Assembly: GCF_004833285.1 (NCBI RefSeq)
Contig: NZ_STFG01000005.1
Coordinates: forward strand, 62,001 to 126,000
DNA: 64,000 bases
Direction of reading: 5' to 3'
Origin: Lampropedia puyangensis
GTDB lineage: Bacteria > Pseudomonadota > Gammaproteobacteria > Burkholderiales > Burkholderiaceae_C
Below, piece by piece: positions 34,149 to 43,728 of the stretch (the stretch's first letter is position 1; every line of letters begins with the position of its first letter). Both the position numbers and the translations under genes were made by a program. The notes under the pieces were generated by a model, which had not been told where the DNA came from, did not search any database, and was given only the letters and a program-made list of their open reading frames with translations.

Positions 34149-34185
34149 GAAAGCCCCATGCAGTCTCTGCTGCATGGGGCTTTTA
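34149..34185 (+). terminator. Intrinsic terminator after dxs
   Basis: AAAGCCCCATGCAG (34150-34163) pairs with CTGCATGGGGCTTT (34170-34183) around a six-base loop, with TTTT at the end. It is 20 bases past the dxs stop and lies between convergent genes, so it may serve both strands. Confidence 0.9.
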
Positions 34186-34232
34186 CGCTTTTTGAAGCGT
34201 GCGTAGCATTCCTTCAGTGCCTGAAGGTCACT

Positions 34233-35765
34233 TTAGTCTGATTGCAGACTCGGTTGTTTCAGAGCAGGATACAGCTGATGCAAGGTTTCCAACATGATGT
34301 GCGACAGCAGTGCCTGTAGCTTGGTTGTCGCTGTTTCTGAGGCTTGCATGGTGTTGGCTCCCTCCATTGCCGCTTGACTGCGCAGTTGTTCCCATATCGT
34401 GTGCAGAGAGTCTAAGTGCGGGGCGGTTTGCTGCGTCAGCGTTTGGGCCCAGTGCGCCGGGGCTTCTGATTCTGCGTAATGGCCGCGTCCCCGACCGAAG
34501 TGCGCAACAGCCAAATACTTCAGCAAGCTGGTGTGCAATACCGTGTCTAAAAAATCATTGTTCAGGTGAACTTGGTGTTTGGCTTGCCCGCGCAATTTAT
34601 TAATGCCTAGCGCAGCCCCAGCAAACGTGATGGCACCTGCCAATGCCCCAAGCACAGCGCCAGCCCCCATGGTTAAACCGCCTGCGGCCAAATCGGCGCC
34701 AAGACCGCCAGCGGCGCCCGTCGTCAAGGCGCCCCACAGGCCCATTTGGCGCGAGTCCAAGGGCTGGTGCACGGTGAAGTATTCGCGCAATTGCTGGTGG
34801 ATGTGACCTGCGACTTTGCCGTCAAGGTGGTGCAGTTCCAATAAGGTTTGGGTATTGCGTGCGTCTTGTTGCTGCAAGTGCCGTAGTAAGCGTTGCATGG
34901 CTTGGCCTTCGGGAGTGTTCTCGGCACCCGTTGGCGCTGTACTGATTGCATTTTTCAGGGTCGACCAACTTAGTGCAGCGCCGGGCTCTGCCACTGCTTC
35001 ATTCCACTGGGCGGCTTCTACCAGCATGTTGGCCACGGCGCGCATGCTGTTTTGAAAGCGCTCATGATTCTGTGCCTGCCAGGTTTCTATGATGCGTTGG
35101 TAGGCTGCTTGTTTGTCACTCGGAATGGCGTTTTGCACCACCTGAAAAAGCCGTTGCTCATGAATCCAGCTGCGGGTAAATGCATCCAGAGCCACGACGT
35201 GGCGCACCATGGGCGTATAGGGTGTCAATGCGGTTTGCCATGCCAGCATGTCACGCTCTTGCTGCTCTGGGGTTTGTGCAGCCCCCAATTGGTTGAGCAA
35301 TACGACGACTGGCTTACCCAGCCATTGGAGCAAGTGCATTTCTGCATCCAGGTAGCCTGCATCGCCCGGGTCTTCTGCAGCGTTGACCAAATACAACACG
35401 ACATCTGCACTGTCGCGTGCCGCTTGCATGGCGCGTTGGCTCATCCAGAAGGGCTTGTCGCGCCAGCGGTCCCACAGGTTGGTTAGAAACCACCCCATAG
35501 GATTGCTGTGCTGGCGCAGCCGTTGGTATAGGCGTACTGAATCTCCAAAACCAGGGGTATCCCACAACGTCAGCACATCGCCTTGTGGGGTTTGCACAAG
35601 CGGATGGCCTTCAGCTGATTCGGTGACATGCGGCGCATCCCGGATGTCTCCCACATCTTGCCCAAGCAGGGTGCGTGTGAGTGTGGTTTTGCCAATATTG
35701 GTGTGCGAGATCAAACACCATTGAACCAGTGTTCCTTGGGGGATTGGGCTGAGGTCTTGGGTCAT
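34233..35765 (-). CDS. GTPase-type protein with DUF3482 domain
   Basis: P-loop GTPase-like protein of 510 residues. The N-terminal G domain shows the P-loop SHTNIGKTTLTRTLLG at residues 20-35, the switch LWDTPGFGDS, and a G4-like LLNQLG, where the usual NKxD is altered to NQLG. The DUF3482 part follows with a hydrophobic stretch GLTMGAGAVLGALAGAITFAGAALGI at about 360-385, which looks like a hairpin or channel-like membrane insert. It lies 52 bases after the DUF2868 gene on the same strand, as is usual for this pair. The function is unknown; a membrane-remodelling or gating role is an inference from the G domain plus insert. Confidence 0.85.
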   Translation of the reverse strand: MTQDLSPIPQGTLVQWCLISHTNIGKTTLTRTLLGQDVGDIRDAPHVTESAEGHPLVQTPQGDVLTLWDTPGFGDSVRLYQRLRQHSNPMGWFLTNLWDRWRDKPFWMSQRAMQAARDSADVVLYLVNAAEDPGDAGYLDAEMHLLQWLGKPVVVLLNQLGAAQTPEQQERDMLAWQTALTPYTPMVRHVVALDAFTRSWIHEQRLFQVVQNAIPSDKQAAYQRIIETWQAQNHERFQNSMRAVANMLVEAAQWNEAVAEPGAALSWSTLKNAISTAPTGAENTPEGQAMQRLLRHLQQQDARNTQTLLELHHLDGKVAGHIHQQLREYFTVHQPLDSRQMGLWGALTTGAAGGLGADLAAGGLTMGAGAVLGALAGAITFAGAALGINKLRGQAKHQVHLNNDFLDTVLHTSLLKYLAVAHFGRGRGHYAESEAPAHWAQTLTQQTAPHLDSLHTIWEQLRSQAAMEGANTMQASETATTKLQALLSHIMLETLHQLYPALKQPSLQSD

Positions 35766-35817
35766 GGCCGAGCCGAGGTAAGTTCAGTGAGGAGAAGAGG
35801 GGCGTCGCAGAACATTG

Positions 35818-37260
35818 TCAGGGTGCATCTATGAATGCAATGTGCAAGTCATGTATCTGCGCATAGTGTTGCCATAAATGTTTGCGCTCGTCCAGGCGCT
35901 GCAGCGCCGCTGCTCCATTGCCCATTCGTTCGGCCATCTCAGCGCTATACAACCAGATGCCTTTGGCGCCAGAGGTCGCTGCTTCAAACTGCGCCATGAC
36001 AGCGCCATGGGTTTCCTCTTCTGGTGTGGCAGAGAGGTTGAATAGCAGTATCTGCAGGTTGGGCTCAGTGTCTTGCAGCGTGTCTCGGAAGTAGCCGCTG
36101 TTGCCTGCAGCCTCGCCATACTCAATTTTTGGCGCAAACTGCAAATGCGCTGCCGCACCGAGGTGGGCATGCACGTAGTGCTGCAAGACCTGTTGGCGCT
36201 GGGCATTCATGGTCATGCTGAACGGGTGGATGAGTACCAGGGTCGTGTCACTTGAAAAGTCACGCGCAAGCTTTTGGAAATATGGGCTGGCCAAAGGCAG
36301 GTGCAACGATTGTCCCATTTTGAGCATGGCAACGGCGTTCCACAATGCCAGTAATAGCCGAGGCAGTACCACAACCAAAACCAGCAACAGGCTATAGGCC
36401 ACAATCCATTGCTGCCCGCCTTGTTGATTGCCTGTGGGCCAGGTTTGCAGTAGCTGCATTTGCTCCAAAGTCCAAGCAGGCATGCCGAGTATTTTTTGCG
36501 CAGGCCAGGTCAAGAGATTGGTCAGGTATTGCATATGTTGAGCATTGAGCCAAGTACTTTCCCAGCCAATACGGTATTCAGCAAACATCCCTGTGACCCA
36601 CAAGCCAGCAACAACACCCACTGCCAGCATGGCCGCGCACAAGTGCAGCATGCATTGCACCAGGCGCGCTTGTTTGCGTTGCAGGTAGGGACTCCAGTCT
36701 TGCAGAAAACGCTGGTAGATGCTTCGAATGGCTGGTTCTTTCATGGCGGCGGTCGATCGCGACCACCAACGCTGTACGGGGGCAGGTACCGCAAGCAATG
36801 TTTCAGTTGCTGTGGCGTGCTTTTTATTCCTGCGTAGCAGTTTGATCAGCAAGCGGGCCAGCATGGCCAGGTACATCACGAGATTCCAGACCACGATGGC
36901 CAGCAGAGGCAGGGCTATTAAGCTGAGGCGATGGGGTTCAGTGATTTTTTCGCTGCAAAAGCCCAAAATCAACGCCAGTGCAGGCAACCACCATAGCCAT
37001 GCTGACCAGCGCCGAGCTGGCGTGCGCAGAGCAGCAATGTGTTTTTCTCGTGACGCTGCTGTGTGCAGCAGCAATTGTGCGCGGCGTGCAGCGAGTCGTT
37101 CTAGCTTGCGTGTATTGCTGCTTTTGTTGCTGCGCAGCTCATGGAGTGCTTTTTCTGTGGCCACACGTGTATCGTGTTGGCTCAATAGGGCCGCATCAGG
37201 GGATGTGGGCGTTTCGATGGCCTTAGCCAACAATACGTCACGGTACTGCTGTTCGTTCAT
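35818..37260 (-). CDS. DUF2868 family membrane protein, partner of the DUF3482 GTPase
   Basis: Membrane protein of 480 residues, unknown function. At least four membrane segments are visible: WSAWLWWLPALALILGFC (about 85-103), SLIALPLLAIVVWNLVMYLAML (112-135), CMLHLCAAMLAVGVVAGLWVTGM (205-230), and WIVAYSLLLVLVVVLPRLLLALW (285-310). The C-terminal 150 residues are soluble and end with KHLWQHYAQIHDLHIAFIDAP; they include TTLVLIHPFSMTMNAQRQQVL, which resembles a Rossmann-like domain. It precedes the DUF3482 GTPase gene, a pairing repeated in Burkholderiales, so a shared complex is probable. Confidence 0.84.
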   Translation of the reverse strand: MNEQQYRDVLLAKAIETPTSPDAALLSQHDTRVATEKALHELRSNKSSNTRKLERLAARRAQLLLHTAASREKHIAALRTPARRWSAWLWWLPALALILGFCSEKITEPHRLSLIALPLLAIVVWNLVMYLAMLARLLIKLLRRNKKHATATETLLAVPAPVQRWWSRSTAAMKEPAIRSIYQRFLQDWSPYLQRKQARLVQCMLHLCAAMLAVGVVAGLWVTGMFAEYRIGWESTWLNAQHMQYLTNLLTWPAQKILGMPAWTLEQMQLLQTWPTGNQQGGQQWIVAYSLLLVLVVVLPRLLLALWNAVAMLKMGQSLHLPLASPYFQKLARDFSSDTTLVLIHPFSMTMNAQRQQVLQHYVHAHLGAAAHLQFAPKIEYGEAAGNSGYFRDTLQDTEPNLQILLFNLSATPEEETHGAVMAQFEAATSGAKGIWLYSAEMAERMGNGAAALQRLDERKHLWQHYAQIHDLHIAFIDAP

Positions 37261-37345
37261 GTGTCGTTGCGACTTGGCACCACCGTGCCAGCCAAGGATA
37301 AGGTTGTTGCCTTATGATAATCGGTCTTTGGTTAATGAGACGACT

Positions 37346-38077
37346 ATGCCTAAAGCCTCCCCCAGCGCTCTAGTGTCAGCCGATGCGGCCGATGAAGGAG
37401 TGCCGGTTTCCGTCAAAATTCGTGAACGCCTGCGTGCACAAAATCGCCGCTTTAACGCCAACGACAATATTGCCGACTGCATTGAACCCGGTGAGTTGGC
37501 CGCCTTGCTTGATGAGGTTGAGGTCAAAATGCAGGGTGTACTCGATAGCATGGTGATCGATACTGCAGGTGACCACAACACCGTCAACACAGCACGCCGG
37601 GTTGCGAAGATGTACCTCAACGAGGTGTTTCGTGGCCGTTACGTGCCTCAGCCTGAAATCACCGAGTTTCCGAATGCAGAACACCTCAATGAATTGATGA
37701 TTGTGGGGCCCATTACTGTGCGCAGTGCGTGTAGCCACCACCTGTGCCCTGTGATTGGGAAGATTTGGGTGGGAGTGCTGCCCAATCAAAACACCAATGT
37801 GATCGGCTTGTCGAAATATGCACGCTTGGTTGACTGGGTAATGGGCCGTCCGCAAATTCAAGAAGAAGCCGTGGTGCAACTGGCCGATCTGATCATGGAG
37901 CGTACCCAGCCCGATGGATTGGCTATCGTGATGGAGGCCAGCCATTTCTGCATGTCCTGGCGCGGCGTTAAAGAGATGGACAGCAAAATGCTCAACTCCG
38001 TCATGCGTGGCGTCTTTTTGAAAGATGCCAATTTACGCCGAGAGTTTTTGTCATTGATTCCAGGTCGTCGCGCCTGA
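37346..38077 (+). CDS. folE: GTP cyclohydrolase I
   Basis: Zinc enzyme that converts GTP to dihydroneopterin triphosphate, the first step of folate and pterin synthesis. The 243 residues show VRSACSHHLCPVIGKIWVGVLP near 128 with the zinc Cys and catalytic His, KYARLVDWVMGRPQIQEEAVVQLADLI, and EASHFCMSWRGVKEMDSKML with the second zinc Cys. ATG 37346 gives a short variable N-terminus; the frame is open much further upstream, but through the antisense of DUF2868. The BLUF photoreceptor gene begins 20 bases after it. Confidence 0.95.
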   Translation: MPKASPSALVSADAADEGVPVSVKIRERLRAQNRRFNANDNIADCIEPGELAALLDEVEVKMQGVLDSMVIDTAGDHNTVNTARRVAKMYLNEVFRGRYVPQPEITEFPNAEHLNELMIVGPITVRSACSHHLCPVIGKIWVGVLPNQNTNVIGLSKYARLVDWVMGRPQIQEEAVVQLADLIMERTQPDGLAIVMEASHFCMSWRGVKEMDSKMLNSVMRGVFLKDANLRREFLSLIPGRRA

Positions 38078-38096
38078 CGCAACAGGGAGTGTGGGC

Positions 38097-38516
38097 ATGC
38101 TTGTTCAACTGATTTATGCCAGCGTGGGCAAGTCCATGTCTGCCGCCACTATCAACGCCATCGTCACGCAAGGGCGCAAGCACAATCAGGAGCGGGGCAT
38201 CACTGGCGTGCTTTGCCATGGATATGGCATTTTTTTGCAGGCCATTGAGGGTGAGCGCGCGGTGGTCAATCAAACCTATGCCGAAGTGTTGCAAGACGAG
38301 CGCCATTGCGATGCGCAGTTGTTGTACTTTGCCGAGGTAAGCGAACGCAGTTTTTCCAATTGGGCTTTGGGGCAGGTCAAGCTGGAAAAGCTCAATGCCC
38401 CATTTGTTCTTAAGTACGCAGAGCGCTTGCCGTTAACGCCTTCGCAGCTCTCCGGTGCATCCGCCAAAGCCATGGTGCTGGATTTGGTGGCCACAGCGGC
38501 TGTCGGCCACCGTTAA
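38097..38516 (+). CDS. Stand-alone BLUF-domain blue-light sensor
   Basis: Short flavin-based photoreceptor of 139 residues with only the BLUF domain and a small C-terminal helix. The photocycle residues are in place: Tyr in LIYASVGKS near residue 6, Asn in KHNQERGITGVLCHGYGIFLQAIEG near 30, Gln in FLQAIEG near 49, and a Trp in SFSNWALG near 91. GGGAG lies seven bases before the ATG. It is only 20 bases behind folE, so light sensing and pterin synthesis genes are likely co-transcribed; whether that has meaning is unknown. No output domain is attached, so it must act through a partner protein. Confidence 0.9.
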   Translation: MLVQLIYASVGKSMSAATINAIVTQGRKHNQERGITGVLCHGYGIFLQAIEGERAVVNQTYAEVLQDERHCDAQLLYFAEVSERSFSNWALGQVKLEKLNAPFVLKYAERLPLTPSQLSGASAKAMVLDLVATAAVGHR

Positions 38517-38517
38517 A

Positions 38518-38573
38518 ACGCAGGTGTATGGATGGGGCGATTTGCCCCTTTCGCGCCTTTTGGGCACCTGCGT
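38518..38573. terminator. Nested inverted repeat between the convergent BLUF and MFS genes
   Basis: ACGCAGGTG (38518-38526) mirrors CACCTGCGT (38565-38573), and inside it GGGGC-GATTT-GCCCC (38534-38548) forms a further hairpin. No T run follows, but the location at the meeting point of two converging genes fits a bidirectional transcription end. Confidence 0.5.
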
Positions 38574-38639
38574 ATAGGGCTGCGTCGCCATGCTTTCGTT
38601 TGAGTCTTGCGCGACTGTGTGGGGATCGTAAGCACGTTC

Positions 38640-39821
38640 TTACGACTGCACCGCAGGGCGACCAAACAGACTGACAGCCAAGCCCAGCAGCACCAAAAGC
38701 ATGACAGCATTGACGGCGTTCCAGCCTAGCGTCTGAATCAGCATGCCACAGCTCAGCGACATCGCTGCAGCGCTGCCGTTGTTGACCCATTCCATCAGTG
38801 GTTGGGCCTGTTGTGCCTCTTGTGGCGTACTGGATTGAGACAGTAGGGTGGTGCCAGCAAGAATCATCAAGTTCCAGCCAGCACCCAGTAATAACGAACT
38901 GACAAGAAAAGGCATGACCTGCAGCCCAGTCAGTGCAATCAGTGCGCTGGCAACCAGCAGCAATGCGCCAAGCCATGCAATGCGGCGAGCGCCAAAGCGG
39001 TCAACGGCAAAACCAGCCAGAAGGGATGGCAAGAACATGCCCAATACATGCCATTGAATCACATGGGTTGATGTGGCCAAACTATGGCCCGCGTCGTGCA
39101 TGGCCAAAGGCGTAGCATTCATAACCAAAATCATCAAACCATGGCCACATGCACTCAACACAATGGCCTGGCGAATGGCAGGGCGCTGCCATAAAGCGCT
39201 GCGCGATATCTTGGATGCTGCAGATGTTTTAGAGGATGTTGGTGCCGGCGCTTTGAGTTGAGCGGGCAGGCATTGCAGTAGTGCGCATGCCAGTAAGGCC
39301 AGTGCAGCAATGGCCAGATAGGCTCCAACCATCGGTGTTGGCAATGCTGAAGAGGTGTAAATGGCCAGCGATGGTGCAAGCAATGCTGCAGCGATACCGC
39401 CAGCCAATACGATGGCTGCGGCGCGGCCTTTGTGCAGCACGTCCATGCCATCAAGCGCAGCAAAACGGTAAAAGCCTGCAGATGCCTGGTAGGCACCCAG
39501 TAACACCATAGCGGCGCAAAACCATGCAAATTGCGCATGGGCGACTGCCCAGGCAGCCAGAAGGCCTGCTGCCATGCCCAACAATGCGCCGTATTGCAGA
39601 CCACGTGCGCGACCAAAGTGTTGCATCCATCGGGCCAGCAGACCAATGGAGAGCAAGTTGCCTGCGACCAATAAAGTTAAGGGCAGGGTAGCCAGCAGTG
39701 GCCATGGCGTAAGCCGCTGACCAGCCAGACCCGTTAGGGCAATACCAATGATGGAGCACGACCAGTACAGGGCTTGGGCCAGACTCAGCGTTAGCAATTG
39801 GGGGTAGCGCTGTAACAGCAT
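38640..39821 (-). CDS. MFS transporter
   Basis: Major facilitator superfamily transporter of 393 residues with about 12 membrane segments in two halves. The cytoplasmic loop between the halves (LKAPAPTSSKTSAASKISRSALWQ) is Ser/Ala-rich. The second half has GFAVDRFGARRIAWLGALL, a motif A-like D-R-x-G-R-R block after segment 8. The first half opens with a Pro/Thr-rich segment instead of the usual motif A. The substrate is unknown, and no neighbouring gene suggests one. Relatives of this type in Burkholderiales are mostly uncharacterised drug or metabolite exporters. Confidence 0.85.
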   Translation of the reverse strand: MLLQRYPQLLTLSLAQALYWSCSIIGIALTGLAGQRLTPWPLLATLPLTLLVAGNLLSIGLLARWMQHFGRARGLQYGALLGMAAGLLAAWAVAHAQFAWFCAAMVLLGAYQASAGFYRFAALDGMDVLHKGRAAAIVLAGGIAAALLAPSLAIYTSSALPTPMVGAYLAIAALALLACALLQCLPAQLKAPAPTSSKTSAASKISRSALWQRPAIRQAIVLSACGHGLMILVMNATPLAMHDAGHSLATSTHVIQWHVLGMFLPSLLAGFAVDRFGARRIAWLGALLLVASALIALTGLQVMPFLVSSLLLGAGWNLMILAGTTLLSQSSTPQEAQQAQPLMEWVNNGSAAAMSLSCGMLIQTLGWNAVNAVMLLVLLGLAVSLFGRPAVQS

Positions 39822-40041
39822 ATAAGACTTTCAAAAGGGGTGAAAAATAAGCGTCATGGCCACTCGCTCTGTGCCTATCTCTGCTAACACGGTCCTTGAT
39901 ACGTTGTTGCAAAACCTTGCCGTACTAACGTGCTGCCTTGGGCTTTGCGCTTGACCTCAAACGCAAACCTTTCGTTTGCTGGGGTGTGTGAGCAACGCCA
40001 AGAGGCCCATGCGCTCGTGTTGCGACTTTCAGAAATTGCGT

Positions 40042-41106
40042 TCAACTGGGCGGGTGCATGCCAAACCGCTCAGCAAAGGCTTGCGGGCTGATAGCCATGG
40101 TTTTATGAAAGCTGCGCCGCAGGTTTTCAGGGTGACCAAAGCCACAGAGTCGCGCAACTGTGGCAATGGAGGCATGCGGTTGACTTAGTAATGCGGAGGC
40201 GGCTTCCAATCTGACGCGTTCCACATACTTCGCAGGGCTTGTGCCCAGTTCTTGCTGAAAGACCCTGGCCAGCGTACGCGGTGGAAGGCAAGCTTGAATG
40301 GAGAGTTGCTCAACACCAAGGTCATCACCCAAGCGGCTTGGAATCCATTCCAGCAACTTGGCCAAGCGTGGGGCATGCCGTGTTTCTGCAGCCAATAAGG
40401 GACTGAATTGCGCTTGGCCTCCAGGGCGGCGCACGAACATAACCAATTGGCGCGCCACGGCCAAAGCCATGGCGCGTCCCAGATCTGCTTCTACCAAGCT
40501 GATGGCTAGATCAATGCCTGAGGTGACGCCTGCTGAAGTGAAAATGTGTGCGTGTTTTGGGTGTGAGGCATCGTAAGTATGCAGACGATCCCCTTCAATG
40601 TGGATGTCGCGTGCTAAAGCGCTGAGTTCGGGAAGGCGACACCAATGGGTCGTGGCACTGAGCCCGTCCAGCAGCCCAGCACGGGCCAGCACCAAGGCCC
40701 CGGAGCAGATTGAGCCCAAACGCTGTACGCGTGGCGCCACGCGTTGCACCCATGCGCGCAAGCTGGCATCGTGCTGAGCCACTTCAATACCGTCACCACC
40801 AGGAATCAGGATGGTGCTGTTGTTTTTGATGCTCAATTGCGCAATTCCATGGGTAGCCACGATTTGCAGGCCACACGAGAGCGTGACTGGGCTAGCGGTC
40901 AGGCCTGCAAAGGTTAAATCGTAAAAAGGCGCAAGGCCTTGTTTTTTGCGCATGTCATTGGCCGTGGCAAACACCTGCATCGGGCCCGTAATGTCCAGGC
41001 TCATGGCGCCTTGGTAGGCAATGCAGACTACCCGGTGCAAGGCTGTGGCTGGGCTTGACGGTGAGGCAGTTGGGCTGTTGTGGCGTTTCATGCGAGCAGT
41101 GTGCAT
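40042..41106 (-). CDS. GlxA family transcriptional regulator (DJ-1/PfpI domain plus AraC HTH)
   Basis: Two-domain regulator of 354 residues. The N-terminal DJ-1/PfpI-like domain contains LDITGPMQVFATAND, ILIPGGDGIEVAQ, and the nucleophile-elbow-like GSICSGALVLARAGLLDG, though in this family it normally senses rather than catalyses. The C-terminal AraC helix-turn-helix is ACLPPRTLARVFQQELG and SIATVARLCGFGHPENLRRSF, with the paired helices at about 290-345. It lies divergent from the thiC riboswitch region, with no clear regulated target beside it; the MFS gene downstream on the same strand, 220 bases away, is one candidate. Confidence 0.9.
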   Translation of the reverse strand: MHTARMKRHNSPTASPSSPATALHRVVCIAYQGAMSLDITGPMQVFATANDMRKKQGLAPFYDLTFAGLTASPVTLSCGLQIVATHGIAQLSIKNNSTILIPGGDGIEVAQHDASLRAWVQRVAPRVQRLGSICSGALVLARAGLLDGLSATTHWCRLPELSALARDIHIEGDRLHTYDASHPKHAHIFTSAGVTSGIDLAISLVEADLGRAMALAVARQLVMFVRRPGGQAQFSPLLAAETRHAPRLAKLLEWIPSRLGDDLGVEQLSIQACLPPRTLARVFQQELGTSPAKYVERVRLEAASALLSQPHASIATVARLCGFGHPENLRRSFHKTMAISPQAFAERFGMHPPS

Positions 41107-41313
41107 GCAAGTGCATTTGGCTGCAATGACATTGTTCCCACATATTCGGCCAAAAATGTGCAGACATGTTCATGCTGCATATCAAACGTGCGGATGCCTG
41201 TATGTGTGGATATTGGAGGCTCTGCATCGCATCCGTATTTATACGGGGGTAAGCAGAAAGGCCCCAAAGATGGCACGCGCCGACGTCGGACTGGTACATA
41301 ATGCGGCCTCTAC

Positions 41314-43443
<2,130 letters not shown>

Positions 43444-43728
43444 GTTTGTCGCGTCATTGACTACGCAGCGATGATTTGAAATCGGTGGTCTGGATTGACG
43501 CGCGATGGGTAGGTGCTTGAGCCAAGAGGCTGCGAAGAGATTTTCGGCTTGGTAGCTGTAGGCCTTTGCGCCAGTTTCGCTTACGATAGGCGCCCTATGA
43601 TTGCCGCCTTGCCTGTTGTATCGCTTTTTTCTACTTGCTATTGGGCCATGCGTCCGGGCCATGCGTCCTGTGCCACGGCGCTGGTTATGGCGCGCCAACG
43701 AACTGGCTCTGTTCTGGGGAGTTGTGGC

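Noticed and set aside
36719-37345. Long upstream extension of the folE frame
   Set aside because: It lies opposite the DUF2868 gene, and its translation is unlike any GTP cyclohydrolase N-terminus. ATG 37346 gives the normal length.
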